Part shown: piece by piece, positions 9,350 through 17,665 of the stretch
Position numbering within the stretch: the first letter of the stretch is position 1
Layout: each line of letters begins with the position of its first letter
Assembly (NCBI RefSeq): GCF_001882345.1
Contig: NZ_MINL01000001.1
Span: 1,336,352-1,400,351, forward strand
Length of the DNA: 64,000 nucleotides
Direction: 5' to 3'
Source of the DNA: Halomonas sp. QHL1
Lineage (GTDB): Bacteria; Pseudomonadota; Gammaproteobacteria; Pseudomonadales; Halomonadaceae
Translations under genes and position numbers: made by a program
The notes under the pieces: generated by a model
Told to the model about the DNA's origin: nothing
The model's input: only the letters and a program-made list of their open reading frames with translations
The model's database searches: none

Positions 9350-9985
9350 TCAAAACCGGCCTCGAAGCTTGTTCAAACATCCCAGCAGAGTGAAGGCATA
9401 ATGAATGTCGACACGGCGCTCATAGCGTATCGCTAATCGCCGCAACCAGGCAAAGGTTTGCTCGACAGCCCAGCGGTGGCGCCCGAGTCGTTGACCCTCT
9501 TCCACGCCCCGACGAGCGATACGAGGCTGGATGCCGCGAGCCCAACATGACCGGCGGCAGCGCCGATGATCATAAGCCTAGTCCGTATGAAGCTTTCGAG
9601 GGTGGCAACGAGGCCGCACTGGTCGGCCCAATGACACTGGCGGCACGCTATCGAGCAGGGCCGCCAAAGGTACGTTGCCATGCATGTTGACACCCGACAG
9701 CAGAATAGCCAACGGAGCGGCCTGACGATCCGTCAGCAGGTGGCGCTTGCTGCCCGGCCTGAACCGGTCCGTCGGGTTGGGGGTCGATGGCCGAGCCCCC
9801 TTTTTTGCCGGTACGGATGCGTTATCCATACAGACCCGCTCCCAGTCGAGCTGATCGGCATGGTGGAGACGGTCTAGTAACGCCTGAAGTAGACGTCCCA
9901 AACACTTGCCTCCTGCCAGTCGCCCAACAGGTGACGCCTGAGCCGCAGGCAGCGTCTCTCAGGGGATGCCTGAGCGCAGAGCGTA
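9350..9985 (-). pseudogene. Frameshifted IS5-family transposase
   Basis: Read on the minus strand, the pieces line up with an IS5-family DDE transposase: 'GVTCWATGRRQ' (upstream, about 9900-9940), 'LDWERVCMDNASVPAKKGARP' with 'NPTDRFRPGSKRHLL', 'LSGVNMHGNVPLAALLDSVPPV', 'RPRCHPRKLHTD', then after a frame change near 9590 'AYDHRRCRRSCWARGIQPRIARRGVEE' and 'RHRWAVEQTFAWLRRLAIRYERRVDIHYAF'. The N terminus is broken and at least two frameshifts are needed, so it is inactive. It is a different IS5 subgroup from the elements at 8.4 and 12 kb. Confidence 0.8.
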
Positions 9986-10202
9986 CAGGATGAGCCTACA
10001 ACAGTGCACGGCCCCTTAGAACATTAAAGGGAAAACGCCGATTGGATTCATCTTTGACTAATGACAGAAAGAGCCCCAGAGATTTTATGACGATCCAAAC
10101 CACTTCTTTACGGGTCCAAACAGTTAGTGTTATATCAGTGAACATGGTCATAACCATAGCCATGCTCACTGACTTTTCTACAGACCCTTATGTACTTTCG
10201 TA

Positions 10203-11117
10203 TTAATCGCCGTAATAACCTTTACTAACAAGCTTTCTAATAGCGCTTGTGTTAATCGTGCTAGATGCGTCATTCCAGCCTAATAGATACTCTCCGCCAT
10301 TCGAGCATGAAAACCATACATTTAAATCATCATTATCCAAAACCTCGTAATCAACTAAGGATTTTAGACCTATATATGCTCTTCTGCCTTTTCTGTATGG
10401 TTCATCCAGTTCTAAAAAGCTCTCGACTTTTTTTGCGCATTCCCACAATGTGGGCACTTGCATGGCGCGGACGTTATCTGATGATTCAGTGTGAATCCTT
10501 AAATTTAATAGCATTTCATCCTGACCAGAAAAAGGGGCTTTTGAGCCTAACTCAATAAAAAGATAGGAATCCTTCTCTCCATCAATAACAACAGCAGGAA
10601 CTTCATTAATAGTAAAAATTGAGCCCTGCACCCGTGACCCTTCACAGAAATTCTTAGCATTATCAAATGTCGAGAAGAAGTTCATCTTATCGGTTTTTTT
10701 TATCCATGTCGAATGCCAAGCATTTCTTCCTTCAGTCACCGCATATACTAAAGCTGTTTTGTAGGATACAACTTTACTTTCGAGCGGGTAGCATTCATTA
10801 GCGCTTATATTTTTAAAGTCTTTATTGGATTTTTTGTTTCCGCCATGAAACTCAAGAAGAAAAGGGTGTTTTGAAGCTGAGCTGGCCAGAGCTTGAAACC
10901 TTTTCTCACTGGTCGCTTTTGCTGCAAAGCTAATAAAATCCTCGAACAAATCATAAAGATATTTATAGCTAAAACTGACAATAGCTTTTCGTGTATAAAA
11001 CTCTTCAAGCTCATTTATAAACACACCGACATTATGCTCAGCAACATCATCGTTGATTTTACTGTTTTTAGCAGTACATCTAGATATCAGGTGATTCTTT
11101 ATTTTATCTAATTCCAT
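10203..11117 (-). CDS. Orphan protein of unknown function (304 aa)
   Basis: A complete AT-rich gene with AGGGG before the ATG at 11117. The protein (MELDKIKNHLISRC ... LVSKGYYGD) has no signal peptide or membrane segment. The N-terminal third is helical and charged. A middle part has an N-x-W-H-S-T-W-I-K stretch and 'IFTINEVPAVVIDGEKDSYLFIELG'. The C-terminal third has 'YIGLKSLVDYEVLDNDDLNVWF' and 'GGEYLLGWND'. I do not recognise the family. Codon use and base composition differ from the core genes, consistent with transfer. It sits alone between IS remnants; a role in defence or phage biology is possible but unsupported. Confidence 0.7.
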   Translation of the reverse strand: MELDKIKNHLISRCTAKNSKINDDVAEHNVGVFINELEEFYTRKAIVSFSYKYLYDLFEDFISFAAKATSEKRFQALASSASKHPFLLEFHGGNKKSNKDFKNISANECYPLESKVVSYKTALVYAVTEGRNAWHSTWIKKTDKMNFFSTFDNAKNFCEGSRVQGSIFTINEVPAVVIDGEKDSYLFIELGSKAPFSGQDEMLLNLRIHTESSDNVRAMQVPTLWECAKKVESFLELDEPYRKGRRAYIGLKSLVDYEVLDNDDLNVWFSCSNGGEYLLGWNDASSTINTSAIRKLVSKGYYGD

Positions 11118-11170
11118 GTCTCATTCCCCTGCTTTACCCGAGGGAGATGTTATATTAAATGCGTATATTT

Positions 11171-11360
11171 TTATATATTGAATTCGACATGCTTCCCCTT
11201 GCTGTCTTCCAGTTCCTTGATGATTCTGGCCGCAGTGGCTCGGCGCCTTGGTTTCGAACAGCACACGCCTTTCATCGGCTACACGCAACATCAGCAGGCG
11301 GGTAGCATCAGAGGCGGACAAACCTATCGTTTCTACACTTTGTCTGAAAATAGGCATCAT
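11171..11360 (-). pseudogene. RelB/DinJ-type antitoxin remnant, frameshifted
   Basis: The minus strand reads 'VETIGLSASDATRLLMLRVADERRVLFETKAPS', the ribbon-helix-helix pattern of RelB/DinJ antitoxins. One frame change near 11245-11255 restores the expected tail 'ATAARIIKELEDSKGKHVEFN' and a stop at 11171. The usual first ~10 residues (TIRID-type strand) are replaced. No RelE/YafQ toxin gene follows; downstream is the unrelated 304-aa gene. It abuts an IS remnant on its upstream side. Confidence 0.65.
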
Positions 11361-11370
11361 AAGCCAGCTA

Positions 11371-11530
11371 GATCTTGGTGGTCAGGTCGCCTCGGCTTCG
11401 TCCAAGCGCCTGATCTACCGGTTCTCCAGAGCCCTTTTTTACCGTCGCCAGCGGCAGAGCGCATCGCTCGAACCGAGGTGGAATCCGCCATTCAGGTATC
11501 GAGACTCATATAGCCATTTTCTCGTAGTGC
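11371..11530 (-). mobile_element. Diverged IS5/IS427-type remnant
   Basis: The sequence runs parallel to 12313-12480 of the intact-ended IS downstream: the same CTACCGGTTCT, poly-T/KKG region, and a translated 'YESRYLNGGFHLGSSDALCRWRR' matching 'YMNLDTWMVDSTSIRATRSASGAGKK'. It covers only the orfA/orfB junction part. No terminal repeats are visible. Confidence 0.65.
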
Positions 11531-11560
11531 CAATTCGTTTCCATAGAGATCTATGCCCTG

Positions 11561-11752
11561 TTGCGCCAAAACTGGCTTTTAAACAATGCCACAGTTGAAC
11601 AATTGAAAGAATTACCGAACGTTGGGCCAGTGAGAGCCAATCAGATCTTCGATATGCGGCCATGGAGCGGTACGCAAGAGCTTTCACGTGTGAGCGGTTT
11701 GGGCGCTGCAAGTGTGCGCAATATCGAAGAAAGCGGGTCGGTTTGCCCCTAA
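11561..11752 (+). pseudogene. Helix-hairpin-helix (ComEA-like) protein, 3' fragment
   Basis: The frame reads 'LNNATVEQLKELPNVGPVRANQIFDMRPW' and 'LSRVSGLGAASVRNIEESGSVCP', two HhH DNA-binding units typical of the C terminus of ComEA-like proteins. There is no proper start codon with a ribosome-binding site and no signal peptide, because the IS-like remnant at 11371-11530 lies immediately upstream. A complete relative is present at 25515-25796. A hairpin terminator follows. Confidence 0.6.
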
Positions 11753-11793
11753 TGCGAAGAAAGGAAATTGCAAGGCGAGGACATGGTGGGCCG

Positions 11794-11826
11794 TTACAGC
11801 AGTACTAACCAGTACTGCTGTAATTT
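11794..11826 (+). terminator. Hairpin terminator after the HhH fragment
   Basis: Perfect 13-bp arms (TTACAGCAGTACT and its complement) around an AACC loop, followed by TTT. It is 42 bp after the stop of the HhH fragment. Confidence 0.7.
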
Positions 11827-11889
11827 GTAAGCTTCGGGGAACCTGACAATGGACAGCGATTAATTCGGACTGGTACTAGGTTCTGTCTG

Positions 11890-12370
11890 AAAAGTTGGCT
11901 CTCATGCATTGCTCAATGCAAGCCAGTGTCACCATGGCCTTGAAGCTACTGGCCAGTTTGTCATAACGCGTATTGAGCCGACGCTTTTCCTTTCAACCAG
12001 CCAAATAGACGCTCCACCACGTTACGCTGACGATATTTCGGCCGGTCAAATTGATGCGGAAGGCCAGGCTTTGGGCGTCGATGCATACGGCGCTGCGGAA
12101 TGATGGGCCGCATGCCGTAACGCGTGCAATAGTGCCGTAGCGCATCACTGTCGTACGCCTTGTCCGCCACGATATACCGGCTGCGTTTTCTTGGTCGGCC
12201 CGACCGTCCAGGCAACCGAACCTTCTCTATAAGCCCCGTCAGGAAGGTCGAATCGGCACGCTGGCCTGCTGATAGTGAAAACGTAATGGGAAAGCCTCGA
12301 CTATCGCATAGTAGGTGTATCTTCGTGGTCAACCCGCCGCGACTGCGGCCGAGCGCATGGTCTACCGGTT
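11890..12370 (-). pseudogene. IS427-group transposase, orfB, with extra frameshift
   Basis: The frame reads 'LGRSRGGLTTKIHLLCDSRGFPI', 'SLSAGQRADSTF', 'YIVADKAYDSDALRHYC' and 'RQRNVVERLFGWLK', carrying the remaining DDE residues. It then stops early at 11961. Removing one A in the run at 11988-11993 restores 'EKRRLNTRYDKLASSFKAMVTLACIEQCMRANFSDRT', the normal C terminus that runs into the inverted repeat. So the IS has ends intact but a damaged transposase, unless the frameshift is a sequencing error. Confidence 0.8.
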
Positions 12371-12730
12371 CTATAGATCCCCCTTTTTACCAGCACCACT
12401 GGCTGACCGAGTTGCTCTAATGGACGTTGAATCCACCATCCATGTATCGAGGTTCATGTAACCATCTTCACGCAGACGTAAATGCAAGCGCGTCAACATC
12501 TGCTCGAAGGTGCCATCATCGCGCCACTGTCGGAAGCGCTGATAGACGGTCTTCCAGGGGCCATAACGTTCCGGCAGATCGCGCCATTGCGCACCTGAGC
12601 AAAGAATCCACAGAATACCGTTCAGCATCTGGCGGTCGTCCCGGCGAGGACGTCCCATGGTCTGCGGCGGAGAAACGATGTCCTCGATCATCTGCCAACG
12701 CTGATCAGAAAGCTCGTAACGGCCGGTCAT
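12371..12730 (-). CDS. IS427-group transposase, orfA
   Basis: 119 aa, starting MTGRYELSDQRW and containing the DUF4096-type N-terminal domain of IS5/IS427 transposases ('WILCSGAQWRDLPERYGPW', 'VYQRFRQWRDDGTFEQML') and the first catalytic segment 'TWMVDSTSIRATR'. It ends after GKKGDL. The AAAAAGGGGG string at the end is the expected site of programmed frameshifting into orfB. Confidence 0.85.
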   Translation of the reverse strand: MTGRYELSDQRWQMIEDIVSPPQTMGRPRRDDRQMLNGILWILCSGAQWRDLPERYGPWKTVYQRFRQWRDDGTFEQMLTRLHLRLREDGYMNLDTWMVDSTSIRATRSASGAGKKGDL

Positions 12731-12791
12731 ATCGCCCTCTGCTCAATGAACGGAGATAGCGTAACATTTATGATTTTTCAGACAGAACCTA

Positions 12792-13388
12792 GGCATCTCT
12801 GAAGAACAAGCGGCTACCTACTTGCCAGATCTATTGCCACGCTTTTCGGCACAGTTTCCTCATATTCAGTTAGAGGTACAGTGCGATATCAGTGATGCAC
12901 TGGTGAAGAGCTTTCAGGAAGGGTTGTTGGATGTTGTGCTGTCGGTAAGACATAAGCCCACTCAATCAGGGCAACTACTCGGTTGGGAGCCAATGGTGTG
13001 GGTGATTGCTGAACATGTCCCGTTGGCTCAATGGCTAATACTTCCATTGGCCTTAAACCCCGAAGGCTGCATTTTTCGTGCTCATGCGTTGTCAGCGCTC
13101 GGACGTGAGGAAAAACCCTGGGAGCTTCGCTACATTAGCCAATCCCCGACCGGTATTAATGTCCCTGTGCAGAATGGGCTTGCGCTAACCGTTAAGACAC
13201 CGCGCAGTGTTCCGCCAGGTTGCCGTATCGTGACAGAAGCCGATGGATTACCTGATCTTGGGCATGTCGAAATAGAGCTTCACCAGCGCCCTGGCCATTC
13301 CAGTGAAGCCTTACAAGCATTTTGCCAAGCGCTGGAAGCGGTTGTTACCGACCATAATGGTATTGAATGCCTGCACTTAGGGGCTTAG
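12792..13388 (+). pseudogene. LysR-type regulator, effector-binding domain only
   Basis: From the IS edge the frame reads 'GISEEQAATYLPDLLPRFSAQFPHIQLEVQCDISDALVKSFQEGLLDVVLSV', the start of a LysR substrate-binding domain, and continues to a natural stop at 13388. The N-terminal winged helix-turn-helix is absent. It is also not found left of the IS, so the insertion was accompanied by loss of the 5' part. The target regulon is unknown. Confidence 0.8.
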
Positions 13389-13912
13389 TAAGTCTGTTTA
13401 TATTCCCCAACCCGATCAGACCTATGATTTTCTCCATCTATTTCCGAGCCAATGTTTTTACGCTTTATGCGAAGTCGGCCCAAGATAAGCTGATAGCTCC
13501 TAATATAGGATTGAGAATTTAAAGCAGAAAAGCCGAATCAAGCTCGTGTGGAAGATATTACCAACATCCCAAAACAAGAGGGAAAATTTAAACTCGCAGT
13601 GTTGACTGACCCGTTATCCCGGACACCTGAGAGGTGGTCGATGGTAACAAGTTGCCAGGCCAGCTAGCGAATAGGCTGAATTTTCGGGTACTGAAAGTCG
13701 TGGAGGACTTTACATGAGAAATAGTGGGTCAGCGGGTCTCCGTATCGATTTAGCTGACGTCAGGTGGCTTGGTTTCTACAGCAGCTGTGCGAAGCAAGAC
13801 GTAAACCTCACAAGATCATTTGCGACAACGCCAATGGTACTAAACTAGGGAAAAGGTCAAGAGGATTAGCTCCCAATTAAATTGAAAGCTACTCCCCTAT
13901 ATCAATGTGGGC
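13389..13912. other. Gene-free stretch with an IS3-family remnant
   Basis: No complete gene. The only recognisable content is the eroded IS3 orfB piece listed separately at 13629-13850. Confidence 0.5.
13629..13850 (+). mobile_element. Eroded IS3-family orfB remnant
   Basis: Pieces in shifting frames match the DDE transposase of IS3 elements: 'ERWSM' at 13629, then 'FRVLKVVEDFT' (compare RVLNVVDDFTRE), then 'RRKPHKIICDN' (compare RGKPxxIxxDNGPEF) near 13800. Stops and frame changes lie between them. Confidence 0.5.
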
Positions 13913-14296
13913 TTATGCTCGCTCTTCCACCACCCAACTAACAACCTCTTCATTGCCAAATTCTGCTTTCCACTCTTGAATCACCTTGTGATTTCCACCA
14001 CGTGTTTCAACCACGTCACCTGTATGCGGATTCTTATATACCTTCAACAGGCGCTTTTTGCGACCATCTGTACTTACGCCTTTATCGCTTTTGACTGATG
14101 TATTTCGATATGACGGATCTAAAATCTCACATACATCACGGGCCAGTTTTCCATGCTCTGTCATCAGAACTTGCAATTTTTCTTTGAACTCAAGCTCCTT
14201 CTTGAGTTCGCTATTACCTTCCAGTTCTTGCAGCTCTTCTTGCAACTGCTTTAACATCTGCTCTTTTTTTATGTAATCACTTAATATTGATGCCAT
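13913..14296 (-). CDS. MvaT-family H-NS-like nucleoid protein
   Basis: 127 aa. The N-terminal ~60 residues are a charged coiled-coil (oligomerisation) helix. The C-terminal part 'KVYKNPHTGDVVETRGGNHKVIQEWKAEFG' matches the DNA-binding domain of MvaT/TurA, the xenogeneic silencer of pseudomonads and relatives, which binds AT-rich DNA. GGAG precedes the ATG at 14296 with normal spacing. It is located inside an AT-rich island, so it may be an island-borne paralogue that silences the island or modulates host silencing. Whether the genome also has a core copy cannot be seen here. Confidence 0.85.
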   Translation of the reverse strand: MASILSDYIKKEQMLKQLQEELQELEGNSELKKELEFKEKLQVLMTEHGKLARDVCEILDPSYRNTSVKSDKGVSTDGRKKRLLKVYKNPHTGDVVETRGGNHKVIQEWKAEFGNEEVVSWVVEERA

Positions 14297-14535
14297 TTAA
14301 CACACTCCAAATATTTAAGGCTTTGCGACGATTTTTCTAGCAAGGATGTATTATATCAATTCTATTTAACTAATCCGATACCTTTTTTCCCATGTCAAAA
14401 TTTTGCTGATCTCCCTAGCGTGACCTGACGCGATGTAACATATCCGTAAACCGGGCTAGCACCTGCTGCGTGCAATGCCAAGCGCGCTATTGAAGTCTTT
14501 TAATTTTTAGCGTTATCGCTGTTTATGCTGTAGGG

Positions 14536-14949
14536 ATGAAAAATATGATATGTGTCGATAACTATAGCTCTCTACGTTTCATCATGTGGAGCTTGCCGGG
14601 AGTGGATGAGGTTTCTCGGGAGGAAGCTCATGAGCACTACACATCGAAGTGGGAATATGTTTTTCTCCGCTCGCTTCAAGATCATGAACTTTTGCTAATT
14701 AACGAGTTGATTTGTGAGTTTGGGCCAATTTTGCCACGATATCGTACGTTTCAAACGTATGGAGCTGAGCGCCCCTATACACAGGGACGCCCAATAACTC
14801 ATTTATCTCGTCTCACTACAAAAATTTCAGCCAAAGTGGCTAACTACCCGCAATTTCACAAAAGTGCTCTGCAAAATGACTTTAACATCGCTACGGTGAC
14901 ACGTAACGTTGCTTTTCTTTGGTACACAGAACATTGTGTTCGATATTGA
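14536..14949 (+). CDS. Hypothetical protein, partly duplicated downstream
   Basis: 137 codons; I do not recognise the family. Residues ~43-65 'RSLQDHELLLINELICEFGPILPRYRTF' recur as 'ESEKDFINELIFEFGPLLPSISPQ' downstream (about 14965-15040) in another frame. The C-terminal half after ~residue 75 is of low coding quality. This may be a gene broken by a partial duplication rather than an intact protein. Confidence 0.35.
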   Translation: MKNMICVDNYSSLRFIMWSLPGVDEVSREEAHEHYTSKWEYVFLRSLQDHELLLINELICEFGPILPRYRTFQTYGAERPYTQGRPITHLSRLTTKISAKVANYPQFHKSALQNDFNIATVTRNVAFLWYTEHCVRY

Positions 14950-15076
14950 TCTCGATACGATGCAAGAAAGTGAAAAAGATTTTATCAATGAGCTAATTTT
15001 CGAATTTGGACCGCTCCTCCCAAGCATTTCCCCTCAATCTACATCAGAGGTTGGTGATCCTATCATCTGCGTGTAG
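14905..15076 (+). pseudogene. Second, partial copy of the 14.6-kb gene
   Basis: An open frame without a clear start reads 'FGTQNIVFDIDLDTMQESEKDFINELIFEFGPLLPSISPQSTSEVGDPIICV' and stops at 15076. It resembles the core of the preceding frame ('LLINELICEFGPILP'). It may be the 3' end of the same original gene after a frameshift plus duplication. Confidence 0.35.
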
Positions 15077-15482
15077 CCATTACGCTGATTCAAGCTGAAA
15101 GAGCAAGACAGTTGTCGCACATCGGCTCAACCGCCCAATAGCCAGCAGCAAAATCAACTAAATGTTGTGGTAAGCGCGTCTCTATATATGAAATAATTGG
15201 CAAACACATCACAAACGCCTAATTTAGTATCTGAAAACCCATTTGATTCATTCCTCAATTGTTGCCAGCTTAATTGTCGCTTCCACTGTATTTGTTTTTC
15301 AGCTCAAAGGGTGAACTGTCCCTCCGTATTGCTCTAATGACACTTTCCTGATTGAGTAGCGCTAGACTTTAAAGTCTGAACACTGATCTTACTTTGATAC
15401 TATTGCATAGGAAAAAATAGCAAAAGGACTTTTTCAAACGCAATTAGTGAACCGTACCGCGAGCCCAAGAGATTCCATATTA
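15077..15482. other. Non-coding AT-rich stretch
   Basis: About 400 bp with no gene. Near 15449-15480 the string ACCGCGAGCCC resembles ACCGCGAGTCCC at 5850-5861, possibly two copies of an old dispersed repeat. Nothing else is notable. Confidence 0.35.
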
Positions 15483-16334
15483 TCACCTAGGGGCAATGCG
15501 CTCCGCGAGCTGAAAGAAAAGAATGAAATCTTGTATCATTGCTTGATATAGCTGTACGTAATTAATATCTTGGACTCGTGTAAAACTTGATTCATTATTT
15601 TGATATGTGTCGATGCTTCCGTTGCAGTCATAATCTACGTATGTTGTTTTTACATTTGAATAACGAATGATAGTTAAACAGTCGCTATAATAACCATTTT
15701 CAATCAAAATAATGAAAGTTGCTTGTTGATCATGATTTCCAAAAGTAAAATTTACATATTCATCTGTAATTGTTACCAAATCAGTCGACTCTATGAGGTC
15801 GCCTATTTGCTCAAGTAGACGACCATTTTGTATAAAAACACCGAGTCGCCCCACATGTCCGGGTTCTTGATATCTCTTGTTTGGTTCGTATCTTCTAGAG
15901 ATGGGGGTAATGATAGCAAGCTCATCGATTAACCCATCAAACAATGCGATATGTGCCTGCGTAGGACTAACGCTCTGTCGATCGTTTTGGAAGTCTGGAT
16001 ATACACTATCAAGAGCCCCGTCGCAGTTAACATCTATAAAATAAACTTCTTTTTCTCCATCGTTTGTAGAAGAGGAGCTGAAACTGCACACGAAAAGACT
16101 GATTTCTTCGCCTATAGGTCTTTTTACTCTCGCTACGCTGTAAGAGCTTGAGTTTAGTGTGAAATTGTATACTTGGCTATCTTCAGTGACCGCAGTAAAA
16201 GAATTGGATTCAATGTTTTCTAAAATCACATCGATGCTATCTTCGTTAGAATAAGAATAGACTGATATGGACATCATTAAGATGGCAGCTAAACCACAGG
16301 TAACATTGCGCGCAAATCTTCTTTTAATCGACAT
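15483..16334 (-). CDS. Secreted protein with two EF-hand-like repeats, unknown family
   Basis: 283 aa. GAGG precedes the ATG. The N terminus (MSIKRRFARNVTCGLAAILMM...) is a Sec signal peptide, with cleavage expected near residue 28-30. The mature part shows an internal duplication. Each half has a Cys followed ~17-20 residues later by an acidic loop, DVNCDGALD at 101-109 and DYDCNGSID at 234-242, then a stretch ending in 'ALFDGLIDEL' or 'QLYQAMIQDF'. The loops resemble dockerin/thrombospondin-type calcium loops (DxNxDGxxD), and the Cys residues could pair. It is AT-rich and isolated in the island. Function unknown. Confidence 0.7.
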   Translation of the reverse strand: MSIKRRFARNVTCGLAAILMMSISVYSYSNEDSIDVILENIESNSFTAVTEDSQVYNFTLNSSSYSVARVKRPIGEEISLFVCSFSSSSTNDGEKEVYFIDVNCDGALDSVYPDFQNDRQSVSPTQAHIALFDGLIDELAIITPISRRYEPNKRYQEPGHVGRLGVFIQNGRLLEQIGDLIESTDLVTITDEYVNFTFGNHDQQATFIILIENGYYSDCLTIIRYSNVKTTYVDYDCNGSIDTYQNNESSFTRVQDINYVQLYQAMIQDFILFFQLAERIAPR

Positions 16335-16909
16335 TGTTCAGTCCTCGTTCCTTATTGCATGTATATTAGCCTCACCGATTATTATGCTTAAGTATCAATA
16401 TAATTACAGTGTTAACCAATAGTGGCATCAATTTATTGATATACAGAGAATTTCCGTTATCTCATAGTTGTCAGGAATCGCGCAAAGGTATCCGTTGTAT
16501 GCTGCGACAAACTACGCCACTTTTACAATTTTGACTGACTAATTCTTGAAATTCTCGCAACAAATTATAGTCATGTTAAAATTTTTTAATTTAAATAAAA
16601 CGAAGTGCTAACTTTTAACAGTTTTACTCTCAAATCTTTTTCAGTCAAGCATCAGGCAACTACTAAAAATAACCAAATCTATTTTAATAAAACATAACAA
16701 ACACCATTAATTTCTGAATATATTTTTGTAAAAAACCCATGCATCTTTAATCAATAAAACTAGTAAATAAGGCTTTCCTTCAACACTATGAGAAAATTTT
16801 AATGGTGTACAATTGCTAGCTTGTATTTTATCTCAACCATGCACTATCTTTATGAAAAGAAACTTGCCGACATGCGAGCAATGAAGATTAAAAATCACAT
16901 TATTAAAAG
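16335..16909. other. AT-rich divergent intergenic region
   Basis: About 575 bp, strongly AT-rich, lying between two divergently transcribed secreted-protein genes. It should hold both promoters and is a natural target for the MvaT-like silencer. No repeat or RNA gene is recognised. Confidence 0.45.
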
Positions 16910-16918
16910 GTGAACTCC

Positions 16919-17665
16919 ATGTACATTGAAGCAAGAAAATTAGTTAGAAATGCTAATCAATTCACCAGCTATTCTTTTATATTAATCATCATAATGAGTA
17001 GTAACGCGGTAGCCAACAACGAGAATAGCGTCAACTCCTGGAGAGATATGGCCATTACTAACCTATCTAATATAGAGGAAAACCTTGAAATCATTGCACT
17101 GCATTTAAAAAACGATCAAGAAGAAATATTAACTTATGATGATGATGGATATTTTTTGTTATTTCACGACACCTACCGTGAACATTTTGGAGCAATTGAA
17201 AGCTCTATTATTCATCAAGGAGAAGTTGTTTTAACAAATTGCCTTCAAAAAGAGATATTCCCTGAGATAAGCACAATCATTGATACTAATAATTTTGACG
17301 AATCTAAAGTTGAGAAAATGCTGGAATGGGGTAAAACACTTCAAGATGCATTAATAGAGCAAAATTCAAAAATTGACCCGGACATATCTTTTGGGTTGGG
17401 GGTGCTAGAAAATATGGTGATTTTGGATTTTTTGACCCCTGACGATCAGTCAGTACCAGAGATACTAAAATCTTTCCAAAAGAACAAATCAATGATTTAT
17501 GAAGAATATGCCAATGGTCCTGGTGCGATAATCGAAGAAATGGCTTCATTAGAATGCAGTGATCCAAAGATGTTATTTCTGCATTCGCTAATACCGTTAA
17601 AACTTCAACTATTTTTTGTACAAGTAATTCAAGGTTCTTCGTCACTTCATGTGGATTTAGCCTGA
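16919..17665 (+). CDS. Hypothetical exported protein, 3' end replaced by an ISL3 element
   Basis: About 248 codons. I prefer the ATG at 16919, which has AAGG upstream; a GTG at 16910 is an alternative. The N terminus (RKLVRNANQF then a hydrophobic run ending SSNAVA) looks like a signal peptide. The mature protein is acidic and mostly helical ('NIEENLEIIALHLKN', 'EKMLEWGKTLQDALIEQ'). It shows no known domain to me. At about 17633 the sequence enters the terminal repeat of an ISL3 element, which supplies the last ~10 codons and the stop. The natural C terminus is therefore probably lost. Confidence 0.6.
   Translation: MYIEARKLVRNANQFTSYSFILIIIMSSNAVANNENSVNSWRDMAITNLSNIEENLEIIALHLKNDQEEILTYDDDGYFLLFHDTYREHFGAIESSIIHQGEVVLTNCLQKEIFPEISTIIDTNNFDESKVEKMLEWGKTLQDALIEQNSKIDPDISFGLGVLENMVILDFLTPDDQSVPEILKSFQKNKSMIYEEYANGPGAIIEEMASLECSDPKMLFLHSLIPLKLQLFFVQVIQGSSSLHVDLA

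Larger units (their letters stand above)
11879..12789 (-). mobile_element. IS5-family (IS427 group) insertion sequence, 911 bp
   Basis: Both ends are visible: GGTTCTGTCTGAAAA at 11879-11893 and its exact reverse complement at 12775-12789, a perfect 15-bp inverted repeat. TA flanks each end (11877-11878 and 12790-12791), consistent with the 2-bp target duplication of this group. It carries a two-frame transposase on the minus strand and sits directly against a LysR gene fragment. Confidence 0.9.

Noticed and set aside
10139..10170. Inverted repeat GTGAACATGG / CCATGCTCAC downstream of the 304-aa gene
   Set aside because: One mismatch, no T-run in the right direction; a terminator cannot be supported.
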